This document shows, piece after piece, positions 9,228-18,108 of a DNA stretch of 64,000 bases (its first letter is position 1; each line of letters begins with the position of its first letter). The position numbers were made by a program, and so were the translations under genes. Source of the stretch: Streptomyces humi. GTDB lineage: Bacteria; Actinomycetota; Actinomycetes; Streptomycetales; Streptomycetaceae. The stretch lies in contig NZ_LBMU02000021.1 in assembly GCF_001005085.2 (NCBI RefSeq), forward strand, positions 176,394 to 240,393. Direction: 5' to 3'. The notes under the pieces were generated by a model that was not told the origin of the DNA, made no database searches, and saw nothing but the letters and a program-made list of their open reading frames with translations.

Positions 9228-11222
9228 ATGCGCAGAATGCGCTCTTCGGCGGCGTTCGTCGCCGCTGCCGTGGTGGCCGGCGGCCTCGCCCTCGCCACCC
9301 CGGCGGTCGCCGACCCGGACGCCGGTGCCTTCCGCCAGCTGGTCGGCGTGGGCTCGGACACCACCCAGGACGTGCTCAACGCCCTGGCCGGCGACACCGT
9401 CAACGGCACCAGCTACTCCGCCACCGCGGTGAAGTCGGCGAACGGCGCGGGCATCGCGTCGTACGACGCGATCGAGCCCGGCACCGGCTCCACCACCTCG
9501 AACATCAAGACCCGTACCGGCGGCCCCTCCTTCCTGCGCCCGAACGGCTCCGGCAACGGCCGTCTCGCCCTGAGCGAGGCGCTGACCGGCGACAAGTACC
9601 CGACCAGCGCCGGTGTCTCCATCAGCGGCCAGGTCGACTTCGCCCGTTCCTCCGGCGGCCCGTCCGTCTCCGGCACCGCGCTGACCTACATCCCGATGGC
9701 GCGTGACGCGGTCGGCGTCGCGGTCAAGGGCTCGGCGCTGGACACGCTGACCGCGGACCAGCTGCACGACATCTACTCGGGCACGCTCACCACGGTGAAC
9801 GGCCAGACCGTGCACCCGAAGATCCCGCAGGCCGGCTCGGGCACCCGCAAGTTCTTCCTCGCGGCGATCGGCCTGACCGACGCGACGCTCTCCCCGAACG
9901 TCACCACCGTCCAGGAGAACCAGGCCAACGCGGCCCTCACCGAGGACGGCGCCCTCGTCCCGTTCTCGGTCGGTTCCTGGATCGCCCAGATCAACGGCGT
10001 CTCCCCCGACTACAGCAAGACGGCGGCCGCGGCCGGCGGCCACCTGGCCGCCGTCCAGCTGCCGGGCGACACCGGCGGCGCCACCAGCCCGATCACGACC
10101 GTCAACGGCAAGCTGGCCCCGGTCACCGCCTACTACGACAACGCCACCTTCGGCCGTGACGTCTACAACGTCGTGCCGAGCCGCGCCATCGACACCGGCA
10201 GCGTCTTCTTCGACAAGGACCTGTACGACGTCTTCGTCACCAGCGGCAGCCACACCGCCGCGCTGGCGTCGGACGCCGCCGAGTCGGTCATCGCCAAGTT
10301 CGGCTTCGTCAACGAGTCCTACAACGGCTCCGTCTCCCTGGCCAGGCACGCCAAGCTCGGCGGCCTGGAGGAATCCGGCGTCGACGCCTCCGTGCCCGGC
10401 GCCCCCACGGTGAAGGCCACCGTCGGCGACGCGAGCGTGAAGCTGTCCTGGACCGCTCCGTCCGCCACCGCGCTGCCGGTCACCGACTACCGGATCACGC
10501 TGACCGGCGCGGACGGCGGTGTCGTCGCCGTCAAGGACGTCGCGGCCGGCACCACGTCGTACTCCTTCACCAACCTGGCCAACGGCACCTACACCGCCAC
10601 GGTCACCGCCAACAACCTCAACGGCACCGGCGCCGCGGCCACCTGGACCGGCGCGGTCAAGTACACGAGCAGGACGGCGGCCACCACCGCCACCACCGCC
10701 TACGGCAAGACCCCGAAGGTCGCCGTCACCGTCACCGGCTCGCACGGCGTCAAGCCGACCGGCAAGGTCACCGTCAAGGACGGCTCCACCACCCTCGGCA
10801 CCGGCACCCTGGACGCGTCCGGGAAGGTCACCGTCGGCCTGTCGAACCACCTCAAGGTCGCCACGCACTCCCTGTCGGTGTCCTACGCGGGCAGCACCAA
10901 GCTGAACGCGTCGTCCACCACCGTCTCCCTGAAGATCACCAAGGCCGCGCCGGTCGTCGGCACCTCGGCGCCGACCTCGGTGAGCCACACCGCCAAGGGC
11001 AGGGTCACCGTCAAGGTCACCGCCACCGGCACCACCCCGACCGGCACCGTCCGCATCTACGAGGGCTCCAAGGTGCTGGCCACCGGCACCCTGAGCGGCG
11101 GCAAGGTCACCATCACGCTGCCGAAGCTGGCCAAGGGCAAGCACACCCTGCACGCGTTCTACGTCGGTTCCTCGACGGTGAACTCGAAGTCCGGCGCCAA
11201 CTTCACCATCAAGTCCACCTGA
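9228..11222 (+). CDS. Secreted PstS-like binding protein fused to Fn3 and Ig-like domains
   Basis: A 664-residue protein with a signal peptide ending near ATPAVADP. Residues ~30-390 are PBP-like, with PstS-type signatures GVGSDTTQDVL, DFARSSGG and PQAGSGTRKFF. They are followed by a fibronectin-III-like domain (about 395-480, PGAPTVKATVGDASVKLSW...) and two bacterial Ig-like repeats (about 485-575 and 580-664), each with a PTGTV/PTGKV-type turn. There is no terminal membrane helix and no LPxTG or LAxTG signal, so it is probably exported and held non-covalently. AGGAGA lies upstream of ATG 9228. Fn3/Ig modules suggest that it reaches through or binds the cell wall; that is inference. Confidence 0.87.
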   Translation: MRRMRSSAAFVAAAVVAGGLALATPAVADPDAGAFRQLVGVGSDTTQDVLNALAGDTVNGTSYSATAVKSANGAGIASYDAIEPGTGSTTSNIKTRTGGPSFLRPNGSGNGRLALSEALTGDKYPTSAGVSISGQVDFARSSGGPSVSGTALTYIPMARDAVGVAVKGSALDTLTADQLHDIYSGTLTTVNGQTVHPKIPQAGSGTRKFFLAAIGLTDATLSPNVTTVQENQANAALTEDGALVPFSVGSWIAQINGVSPDYSKTAAAAGGHLAAVQLPGDTGGATSPITTVNGKLAPVTAYYDNATFGRDVYNVVPSRAIDTGSVFFDKDLYDVFVTSGSHTAALASDAAESVIAKFGFVNESYNGSVSLARHAKLGGLEESGVDASVPGAPTVKATVGDASVKLSWTAPSATALPVTDYRITLTGADGGVVAVKDVAAGTTSYSFTNLANGTYTATVTANNLNGTGAAATWTGAVKYTSRTAATTATTAYGKTPKVAVTVTGSHGVKPTGKVTVKDGSTTLGTGTLDASGKVTVGLSNHLKVATHSLSVSYAGSTKLNASSTTVSLKITKAAPVVGTSAPTSVSHTAKGRVTVKVTATGTTPTGTVRIYEGSKVLATGTLSGGKVTITLPKLAKGKHTLHAFYVGSSTVNSKSGANFTIKST

Positions 11223-11235
11223 CCGGTTGACGGGC

Positions 11236-11265
11236 CCGCCGGGAGCCTCGTACGGCTCCCGGCGG
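11236..11265 (+). terminator. Hairpin after the Ig-domain binding protein
   Basis: A perfect 12-bp stem, CCGCCGGGAGCC / GGCTCCCGGCGG, with loop TCGTAC, begins 14 nt after the stop. It has no T-run. It may stabilise the upstream mRNA or partly terminate before the sortase-like gene. Confidence 0.6.
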
Positions 11266-11298
11266 CCCCTCACGCAGCTCTGAAGGAGGCGGGCCGCC

Positions 11299-12213
11299 GT
11301 GACGGTCGCCGTACCGACACCGAGAACTCTGGCTCCGGCCGTGCCGCGCAGGCCCGTCGGCAGCCTCACCTTCGTCCGCCACCTCTCGCGCGGCGGACTG
11401 CTCAGCCTCGCCGCCCTGCTGCTCGGCATCACCGTCCAGCTGCTGGTGGTCAGCGGCGCCCAGGAACACTCGGCCCAGCACGCCGACTTCGACCGGCTGC
11501 GTGAGCAACTCGCCCTCGGCACCGCGCCGGTGGCGCAGACCGGGCAGGACGGCAGGCTGCTGGCGCCGGGCACCCCGGTCGCGCTCGTCGAGATACCGGA
11601 ACTGGGCCTGAGCCAGGTCGTCCTGGAGGGCACCGACTCCTCCGTCATGACGGACGGCCCCGGGCACCGCCGGGACACCCCGATGCCCGGCCAGGCCGGC
11701 ACCAGCGTGGTGATGGGCCGGGCGGCCGCGTACGGCGGCCCGTTCGGCGGGCTCTCGCGGCTCGCCACCGGTGACACGTTCACCGTCACCACCGGCCAGG
11801 GCAAGGCGAAGTTCCAGGTCGTCGACGTACGACGGGCCGGGGACCCGGCGCCGACGGCGCTCGCGTCCGGCAAGAGCCGGATCGTCCTCATCACGGCGAC
11901 CGGCCCGAGGTTCATGCCCTCGGGCGTCCTGCGCGTCGACGCCGACCTGGTCTCCACGCCGTTCCAGACCCCGGCGGCCGTGATCCGGGCCGGCACCCTG
12001 CCGAACTCCGAGGAGCCGCTGGCCCGCCCCTCCGGGGTGCCGTGGCCGCTGGTGATGTGGCTCCAGGCGCTGCTGCTCGCCGCGGTCGCCGCCGTCTGGA
12101 CCTGGCACCGCTGGGGCCGCCACCAGACGTGGATCGTCTTCGCCCCGGTCGTCGCGGTGCTCGGCCTCCAGGTCGCGACGCGCACCACCGAACTGCTGCC
12201 GAATCTGCTGTGA
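11299..12213 (+). CDS. Sortase-fold protein lacking the catalytic triad (pseudo-sortase)
   Basis: A 304-residue protein: an N-terminal helix (about 33-53), an extracellular sortase-like domain, and two C-terminal helices. The body follows class E/F-type sortases ([15 protein letters not shown], then YGGPF). Where active enzymes have AGH(R/K) this protein has MGR at residue 141. Where they have T-x-TC it has LITA, with Ala at residue 200. The position of the catalytic Arg appears to be Val 210, although Arg 212 is close. Transpeptidation is therefore unlikely; a scaffold or chaperone role for the neighbouring binding proteins is inferred. AAGGAGG lies 8 nt before GTG 11299. Its stop overlaps the pstB start (GTGA). 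Confidence 0.85.
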   Translation: MTVAVPTPRTLAPAVPRRPVGSLTFVRHLSRGGLLSLAALLLGITVQLLVVSGAQEHSAQHADFDRLREQLALGTAPVAQTGQDGRLLAPGTPVALVEIPELGLSQVVLEGTDSSVMTDGPGHRRDTPMPGQAGTSVVMGRAAAYGGPFGGLSRLATGDTFTVTTGQGKAKFQVVDVRRAGDPAPTALASGKSRIVLITATGPRFMPSGVLRVDADLVSTPFQTPAAVIRAGTLPNSEEPLARPSGVPWPLVMWLQALLLAAVAAVWTWHRWGRHQTWIVFAPVVAVLGLQVATRTTELLPNLL

Positions 12214-13226
12214 CCGAGGTGAGTGAAGTGACCGAAGCGACCCAGGCAACCGAAGCGACCCGAGCGACCGAAGCGACCGAAGCGACCCAGGTAATCGAAG
12301 TGACAGACATGATCGACACCGCCGAGAACCCCGACATCGCCGAGAACGCCGAGGCCACCGGGGCCGCCGGGGCCACCCAGACCTACGGGGCCGCCGGGGC
12401 CGCCGGGGCCGCCGACACCGTCGTGCTGCCCGCCGTGGTGGAGGGCCCCGCCCCCGCCGCCCTCGAAGCGCGGGCGGTCTCCGCCTGGTTCGGCTCGCAC
12501 CAGGTGCTCAGCCAGGTCTCGCTGACCATGCCCGCGGGCCAGGTGACCGCGCTGATCGGCCCGTCCGGCTGCGGCAAGTCGACGTTCCTGCGCACCCTGA
12601 ACCGGATGCACGAGCTGATCCCCTCGGCGCAGTTCGGCGGCGAGGTGCTCTTCGAGGGCGAGGACATCTACGACGCGTCCTGGCGGCTGACCGACGCCCG
12701 CCGCAGGATCGGCATGGTCTTCCAGAAGCCGAACCCGTTCCCGGCGATGTCGATCTACGACAACGTGGTGGCGGGCCTGAAGCTGACCGGTACCAAGGCG
12801 AACCGCCGGGAGAAGGACATGCTGGTCGAGGAGTCCCTGACCCGCGCTGGCCTGTGGAAGGAGGTCCGCGACCGGCTCCGCCAGCCCGGCGGTGCCCTGT
12901 CCGGCGGCCAGCAGCAGCGCCTGTGCATCGCGCGGGCCCTCGCGGTCCGCCCCCGGGTGCTGCTGATGGACGAACCGTGCTCGGCCCTCGACCCCACCTC
13001 CACCCGGCGCGTGGAGGAGACCATCCAGGACCTCGCGGGCCAGGTGACGATCGTGATCGTCACCCACAACATGCAGCAGGCCGCCCGCGTCTCCCAGCAG
13101 TGCGCGTTCTTCCTGGCCGAGCAGGGCACGCCGGGCGGCATCGTGGAACACGGCGCCACGGACGCGGTCTTCGGCTCCCCCCAGGACCAGCGGACGGCGG
13201 ACTACGTGGCGGGCCGCTTCGGCTGA
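12210..13226 (+). CDS. pstB: Phosphate-type ABC transporter ATPase PstB with N-terminal extension
   Basis: A 338-residue ATPase with Walker [10 protein letters not shown] (about 117-125), the Q-loop region [14 protein letters not shown], signature LSGGQQQR, Walker [12 protein letters not shown] and H-loop IVTHNMQ. All are PstB-like, so an active nucleotide-binding subunit is expected. About 85 residues precede the core. They are Thr/Glu/Ala-rich, contain TEAT-type repeats encoded by near-tandem 15-bp units at 12228-12300, and are absent from ordinary ~260-residue PstB. GTG 12210 is chosen for its 4-bp overlap with the pseudo-sortase stop; ATG 12309 would give a shorter form. Confidence 0.9.
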   Translation: MTEVSEVTEATQATEATRATEATEATQVIEVTDMIDTAENPDIAENAEATGAAGATQTYGAAGAAGAADTVVLPAVVEGPAPAALEARAVSAWFGSHQVLSQVSLTMPAGQVTALIGPSGCGKSTFLRTLNRMHELIPSAQFGGEVLFEGEDIYDASWRLTDARRRIGMVFQKPNPFPAMSIYDNVVAGLKLTGTKANRREKDMLVEESLTRAGLWKEVRDRLRQPGGALSGGQQQRLCIARALAVRPRVLLMDEPCSALDPTSTRRVEETIQDLAGQVTIVIVTHNMQQAARVSQQCAFFLAEQGTPGGIVEHGATDAVFGSPQDQRTADYVAGRFG

Positions 13227-13440
13227 GCCCCGGCACCGGCCGGTCCACCCGTACCGTCACCCCGCGCACTCGGAGCGTCACCCCGCCGCACCCCGGGGTG
13301 TCACCCGTGCGGGGCACCCCGGCGCCTGCGGACATCGACGGACACCGACGGACACCGGCCGGACACCGGCCGGGCGGCAGGGAGTGATGTCCTCGATGTC
13401 CGGGCTGATACGGATACGCACGTCCCGAGGCGTCGCGGAC

Positions 13441-13455
13441 CCTACGTATTGTAGG
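13441..13455. promoter_or_regulatory. Palindrome CCTAC-N5-GTAGG, copy 1
   Basis: CCTACGTATTGTAGG lies 45 nt before the small membrane protein at 13500. The half-sites and 15-bp length are the same as at 13853, so it is a candidate operator for a shared dimeric repressor. TACA/TGTA half-sites recall BlaI/CopY-type operators, but the regulator is unknown. Confidence 0.5.
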
Positions 13456-13499
13456 TTCCCCATCGGTCACGGCGGCCCGTCAGCTCATCGGGGGTACTC

Positions 13500-13784
13500 A
13501 TGCACGGCTCGGACACGCAGGAGGCACGGCGCGCGCTCGCCCCCACGGTGACGGTGCTGGTCGCGAGCCTGCTGATCGCCGCGGTGGGCGTGTACGAGCT
13601 GTCCGGCTTCGGCCTGCACAGCCTCGACCGGCGCCCGCACCTGTTCAGCGACGGGCTGGCGACCGGCGGGGTGATCGTGGCGGCGGTGGCGGCCGGGGCG
13701 GCGATCGGCAACCTGGCGTGGGTGCTGGCGGCCCGGCGGCGGGCCGAACGGGAGCACCGGTGGCCGACCGGGGAGCACCGGTAA
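13500..13784 (+). CDS. Small two-helix membrane protein
   Basis: A 94-residue protein with helices at about 15-35 (VTVLVASLLIAAVGVYELSGF) and 50-75, then a basic C-terminal tail (AARRRAEREHR). No family was recognised. It lies between two copies of the CCTAC-N5-GTAGG palindrome and upstream of the DUF2156 gene, so co-regulation with that gene is likely. The ATG follows GGGGG at 13491-13495. Confidence 0.7.
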   Translation: MHGSDTQEARRALAPTVTVLVASLLIAAVGVYELSGFGLHSLDRRPHLFSDGLATGGVIVAAVAAGAAIGNLAWVLAARRRAEREHRWPTGEHR

Positions 13785-13852
13785 GGGACCCCTCGCCGTT
13801 TCACACCGTTTTCCCTACCGTGGCAGGCGGTTCCACCGTCCCCCACAGCTAA

Positions 13853-13867
13853 CCTACAGACTGTAGG
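13853..13867. promoter_or_regulatory. Palindrome CCTACAGACTGTAGG, copy 2
   Basis: A perfect 15-bp palindrome 49 nt before the DUF2156 gene at 13917. It shares the CCTAC...GTAGG arms and spacing with the copy at 13441-13455. Candidate repressor operator. Confidence 0.55.
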
Positions 13868-13916
13868 GTCAGCCCTCCGTCATCCCGTTCCCCGTCCCCA
13901 AGGCGACCGGTCACCC

Positions 13917-15716
13917 ATGCCCCCACAGCTGTCGGCACTGATCCCCTCGCGCGCGTCCGACGCCCGCCGTACCCCAGAGACAGGATCCGGGGGTGCGCTG
14001 CGCAGGCGCGCCGCCGACTTCACGGTCTGGTACCTGCGCGTGATCGCCGTACTGAACATAGCGGCCGTGCTGTCGCTGCCGTTCCGGCAGGAGGTCGACG
14101 AGCACAACAACGGCCGCATCACCCTGCACCTGCACCGGCAGCACGCGCACCACTCCGGCCAGTTCTTCACGCCGTACCTGGCCACCGCGGGCCTGGTCTC
14201 GGCGGCGCTCGCCATCTTCTTCGTGCTGGTGATGCGCCGCCGCAAGCGGGCGGCCTGGGTGGTCAACCTGGTCCTGTCCACCCCGCTCCTCGCCCTCTAC
14301 GTCCTCGCGCTCACCCAGCACGAGTACCGCGCCCATGTCTTCAACTGGGTCTCCGCCGCCGTGACCGCCCTCTTCGTGGCCGCGCTGCTGGTCAGCCGCC
14401 GGGAGTTCAACGCGGTCGGCGACCCGTCGAACCCGAAGACGGCGCTGGCGGTGGGCGCGGGCGGGGTCCTCGTCACGGGCGGTCTCGGCACCCTCCTCGT
14501 GCACGCGACGAACAAGCTCCCCGGCGCCACCCTCCCCGACGAGATCGCCTACACGCTGCTGCGGGGCGTCAGCGTCGGCCCGCTCGCCGACCACGTGACC
14601 GCGGTCCACGCCCCCCGCTGGACCGACATCATCATCAACATCCTGCTCGCGGCCGCCTTCTGCCTGGTCCTGTACGCGGGCTTCCGCTCGCCGCGCGGCC
14701 GCCGGCTGCTCAGCGCGGAGGACGAGGACCGGCTGCGCGCCCTGCTGGACAAGCAGGGCGCCCGGGACTCCCTCGGCTACTTCGCGCTGCGCCGGGACAA
14801 GGCTGCGATCTTCTCCCCGACCGGCAAGGCGGCGGTCACCTACCGCGTCGTCGGGGGCGTCAGCCTCGCCTCCGGCGACCCCATCGGTGACCCGGAGGCC
14901 TGGCCCGGCGCGATCGACGCCTGGCTGACGGAGGCCCGCCGGCACGCGTGGACACCCGCCGTCATGGGCGCGAGCGAGGAGGCGGGCACGGTCTACGCCC
15001 GCCATGGCCTGGACGCCCTGGAACTGGGCGACGAGGCGATCGTCGACATCGCCGACTTCACCCTCGAAGGCCGGGCGATGCGGGTCGTCCGCCAGGCCCA
15101 CAACCGGGTCCGCCGGGCCGGCTACACGGTCCGCATCCGCCGCCACGAGGACATCCCCGCGGACGAGCTCGCGCTGCTCATCGACCGGGCCGACCACTGG
15201 CGCGACGGCGCCACCGAGCGCGGCTTCTCCATGGCCCTCGGCCGCCTGGGCGACCCGGCGGACGGCCGCTGCGTGATGCTGGAGTGCCGGGACGCGAACG
15301 ACACCCCCCGCGCCCTCCTCAGCTTCGTGCCCTGGGGCGAGCACGGCCTCTCCCTGGACCTGATGCGCCGCGACCGGGACTCCGAGAACGGCCTGATGGA
15401 GTTCATGGTGGTCGAACTGCTGCTGCGCGCCTCCGAGTTGAAGGTCGACCGGGTCTCCCTGAACTTCGCGATGTTCCGCTCGGTCTTCGAACGCGGCTCC
15501 CGCCTGGGCGCCGGCCCGGTCCTGCGCCTGTGGCACGCCACCCTCACGTTCTTCTCCCGCTGGTGGCAGATCGAGTCCCTGTACCGCGCGAACGCGAAGT
15601 ACCGCCCGATCTGGGAACCCCGCTACCTCCTCTTCGCCCGCAGCAGCGACATCCCGAGAATCGGCCTGGCGAGCGCCCGCGCCGAGGGCTTCCTCACGGT
15701 CCCCTGGAGCTCATGA
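13917..15716 (+). CDS. DUF2156 membrane protein, MprF/LysX-like aminoacyl-phosphatidylglycerol synthase
   Basis: A 599-residue protein. The N-terminal half holds about six transmembrane helices. The C-terminal half (about 265-595) is a DUF2156-type GNAT-fold domain with YFALRRDKAAIFSPTGKAAVTYRVVGGVSLASGDPIG, VRRAGYTVRIRRHED and a terminal KYRPIWEPRYLLF segment, as in MprF and in the MprF part of mycobacterial LysX. Such enzymes move an amino acid from aminoacyl-tRNA to phosphatidylglycerol and reduce surface charge. No lysyl-tRNA synthetase domain is fused here, unlike LysX. The substrate amino acid cannot be read from the sequence. Confidence 0.82.
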   Translation: MPPQLSALIPSRASDARRTPETGSGGALRRRAADFTVWYLRVIAVLNIAAVLSLPFRQEVDEHNNGRITLHLHRQHAHHSGQFFTPYLATAGLVSAALAIFFVLVMRRRKRAAWVVNLVLSTPLLALYVLALTQHEYRAHVFNWVSAAVTALFVAALLVSRREFNAVGDPSNPKTALAVGAGGVLVTGGLGTLLVHATNKLPGATLPDEIAYTLLRGVSVGPLADHVTAVHAPRWTDIIINILLAAAFCLVLYAGFRSPRGRRLLSAEDEDRLRALLDKQGARDSLGYFALRRDKAAIFSPTGKAAVTYRVVGGVSLASGDPIGDPEAWPGAIDAWLTEARRHAWTPAVMGASEEAGTVYARHGLDALELGDEAIVDIADFTLEGRAMRVVRQAHNRVRRAGYTVRIRRHEDIPADELALLIDRADHWRDGATERGFSMALGRLGDPADGRCVMLECRDANDTPRALLSFVPWGEHGLSLDLMRRDRDSENGLMEFMVVELLLRASELKVDRVSLNFAMFRSVFERGSRLGAGPVLRLWHATLTFFSRWWQIESLYRANAKYRPIWEPRYLLFARSSDIPRIGLASARAEGFLTVPWSS

Positions 15717-15750
15717 CGAGCCCGGGGGCCCGCGGCCCGTCCGGCGCTGT

Positions 15751-17208
15751 TCACGGGCGGGCGGTGCCGCCCCCGGCGATCCCTCCGCCCACCGTGAAGC
15801 CGATCACCGCGCCGCCGCCCTCGCGGCGGAAGGCGAAGGGGGCGCCGCCGTGGGCCATGGCGACCTCGCGGACGATGGAGAGGCCCAGGCCCGAGCCGGG
15901 GAGGGAACGGGCGTCAGCGGCGCGGTAGAAGCGGTCGAAGATGCGGATCAGGTCGCCCGCCGCGATGCCGGGCCCGCGGTCCAGGACCTCCACGCGGACC
16001 GCGCCGGGCCGGGCGGGGCCGGTGACCTTGATCTCGATGGGCTCCTTGCCGCCCCGGTCGAACTTGGCCGCGTTCTCCACCAGGTTGGACAGGGCGCGTT
16101 GCAGCATGCCGGGGCGGCCGTCGGTGGTGGTGTCGCCGCTGAAGCTGAGCCGGATCTCGCGGCCGGTACGGCGGCGGGCCAGCCCCGCGACGTCCTCCGC
16201 GATGTCGGCGAGGTCCACGTGCTGCGGCGGCTCGTTGTCCGACTGCCCGGCCGCGAGGTCGACCAGTTCGTTGACCAGGTCGGTCAGCTCGCGTGCCTCC
16301 TGCCCGAGGTCGGCGACGAGTTCGTCACGGGTGGCGGGCGGCAGTTCGTCGATGCGGCGGAGCAGCGAGATGTTCGTCCGCAGGGAGGTGAGGGGCGTGC
16401 GGAGCTCGTGCCCGGCGTCCTGGACCAGGCGCCGCTGGTCCTCCTCGGACTGGGCGAGGCGGCCCAGCATCCGGTCGAAGGCGCGGCCGAGGCGGCCCAC
16501 CTCGTCGAGTCCGGTCACCGGCACCTGGATGCCGAGCTGCCGGGTGCGGGCCACGTCCTCCGCGGCCGAGGTGAGGATCACCAGGCGGCGGGTGATCCGG
16601 CGGGCCAGCCACCAGCCGAACAGCCCGGCGGCGACCACGACCGCCGCCATCAGCGCCAGCGTGCGCTGCTGGAGCGCCCGCAGCAGGTCCTCGGTGTCGC
16701 TGAACTCCTGCGCCACCTGCACCGCGCCCCGTCCGTCGCCGAGCGCCACGGTGGCGATCCGGAACAGGTCCTCGCCGACCCGGACGTCCTTGTGCTCGAC
16801 CGTCTTCCCGGCGGTCCTGGCGGTGGCGGCCGCCCGGTCGGCGGGGGTCACGGGCAGCACCGGGCTGCCGTGGTCGACGATCTCCCCCTGCGTGCCGAGC
16901 ACCTGGACGTCGGTGCGCGCCGGCCGGACCAGGTCGTGCCCCGGCCGGGAGGAGGAGAAGTCGTCCGGCATCATCCGGTGCTGTTTGACCTCGTCCTGCA
17001 CGTCGGAGACGACCTGGGTGAACACCGACTGCTGGTCGACGCGGACCAGCCGGGCGGCGGCGTTGTACGACAGGATGCCGACGACGATCGTGACGGCCGC
17101 GGTGACCGCCGCGAAGGAGACGACGAAGGTGGTGCGCAGGGAGACGAGCTTGGGCCGGCGCCGCGCCAGCGCCCGTCCGATCCGCTCCGGCCGCCCGAGG
17201 CGGCCCAC
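15751..17208 (-). CDS. Sensor histidine kinase (MprB-like)
   Basis: A 485-residue kinase. An N-terminal helix (about 27-48), an extracytoplasmic loop of ~135 residues and a second helix (about 185-205) lead to a HAMP segment. The phospho-acceptor helix is DAGHELRTPLTSLRTNI; the ATP-binding domain has NLVENAAKF (N box), DRGPGIA (G1) and GSGLGLSIV (G2). All key residues are present. The domain plan and loop resemble mycobacterial MprB, an envelope-stress sensor, but this is a family-level likeness. GTG 17208 abuts the regulator stop, so the two are co-translated. It converges on the DUF2156 gene, 34 bp away. Confidence 0.92.
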   Translation of the reverse strand: MGRLGRPERIGRALARRRPKLVSLRTTFVVSFAAVTAAVTIVVGILSYNAAARLVRVDQQSVFTQVVSDVQDEVKQHRMMPDDFSSSRPGHDLVRPARTDVQVLGTQGEIVDHGSPVLPVTPADRAAATARTAGKTVEHKDVRVGEDLFRIATVALGDGRGAVQVAQEFSDTEDLLRALQQRTLALMAAVVVAAGLFGWWLARRITRRLVILTSAAEDVARTRQLGIQVPVTGLDEVGRLGRAFDRMLGRLAQSEEDQRRLVQDAGHELRTPLTSLRTNISLLRRIDELPPATRDELVADLGQEARELTDLVNELVDLAAGQSDNEPPQHVDLADIAEDVAGLARRRTGREIRLSFSGDTTTDGRPGMLQRALSNLVENAAKFDRGGKEPIEIKVTGPARPGAVRVEVLDRGPGIAAGDLIRIFDRFYRAADARSLPGSGLGLSIVREVAMAHGGAPFAFRREGGGAVIGFTVGGGIAGGGTARP

Positions 17209-17955
17209 TCAGTCCTCCCGCAGCACGTAACCCACGCCCCGCACGGTGTGGATCAGCTGCGGGGCACCGGGCTCGTCGAGCTTGCGGCGCAGGTAGCCGA
17301 CGTAGACGGCGAGGTTCTTGGAACCGGGGCCGAAGTCGTAGCCCCAGATACGGTCGTAGATCGTGGAGTGGTCGAGGACGATCCCCGCGTTGCGAGCGAG
17401 CAGTTCGAGGAGTTCGAACTCGGTGCGGGTCAGCTCCAGCTCGCGCCGGCCGCGCCAGGCCCGGCGGGCCTGGAGGTCCATCCGCAGGCCGGCCGCCTCC
17501 ACCTGCCGGTCGGAGATCTGCGGCTCGCGGCCCGGGTCGGCGCCGACGGTGGCGCCGCCACCGGTGCCGCCGCCGCCGGCCGGGACCGGGGAGGTGCGGC
17601 GCAGCAGCGCGCGCAGCCGGGCGAAGACCTCCTCGACGTCGAAGGGCTTGACCACGTAGTCGTCGGCGCCGGCGTCGAGGCCGGCGATCCGGTCGGCGGT
17701 CTCGACCAGCGCGGTGAGCATGAGGATCGGGGTGCGGTCGCCCTCGGCGCGCAGCACCCGGCAGACCTGGAGGCCGTCGATGCCGGGCATCATCACGTCG
17801 AGGACGAGGACGTCGGGGTGGGTGCGGTGGGCGTGCGCCAAGGCTTCCACGCCGTCCGCGACCGCGGTCACCTCGTAACCCTCCAGGCTGAGGGCACGCT
17901 CCAGGGCGTGGCGGATGGCGCGGTCGTCTTCGGCGAGCAGCACAGTCTGGGGCAC
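17209..17955 (-). CDS. OmpR-family response regulator (MprA-like)
   Basis: A receiver domain (PQTVLLAEDDRAIRHALE; phospho-Asp in LVLDVMMPG; Lys in VVKPFD) is joined through a Gly/Ala-rich linker to a winged-helix output domain (LTRTEFELLELLARNAG ... VRGVGYVLRED). GTG 17955 begins the conserved PQTVLLAEDD strand, giving 248 residues; the frame stays open to 18012 but those residues do not look conserved. The linker of ~40 residues is longer than usual. It pairs with the kinase directly downstream. Confidence 0.9.
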   Translation of the reverse strand: MPQTVLLAEDDRAIRHALERALSLEGYEVTAVADGVEALAHAHRTHPDVLVLDVMMPGIDGLQVCRVLRAEGDRTPILMLTALVETADRIAGLDAGADDYVVKPFDVEEVFARLRALLRRTSPVPAGGGGTGGGATVGADPGREPQISDRQVEAAGLRMDLQARRAWRGRRELELTRTEFELLELLARNAGIVLDHSTIYDRIWGYDFGPGSKNLAVYVGYLRRKLDEPGAPQLIHTVRGVGYVLRED

Positions 17956-18108
17956 GTCCCCAGTCTGCCAAGGCGTCGGGGCTTCGGCCGGGGTGAGCGG
18001 GCCTACGATCACCCTTTTTACCTGCCTCTCACCGTCACAGAGGCAACCGGTGGGGCCGGACTTCGGCTGCCGCCGGGTGGGGACCGGTCGCGCGGTCTTC
18101 CCCCCCGG

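Noticed and set aside
9204..13151. A ~1300-residue minus-strand open frame across the Ig-domain protein, pseudo-sortase and pstB
   Set aside because: It is a Gly/Arg/Val-rich shadow without any domain; the plus-strand genes are firmly supported.
13256..13305. Three GTCACCC strings after pstB that look like PHO-box units
   Set aside because: Their spacing is 21 and 23 nt rather than multiples of 11, they lack the leading GTTC, and they lie downstream of the operon.
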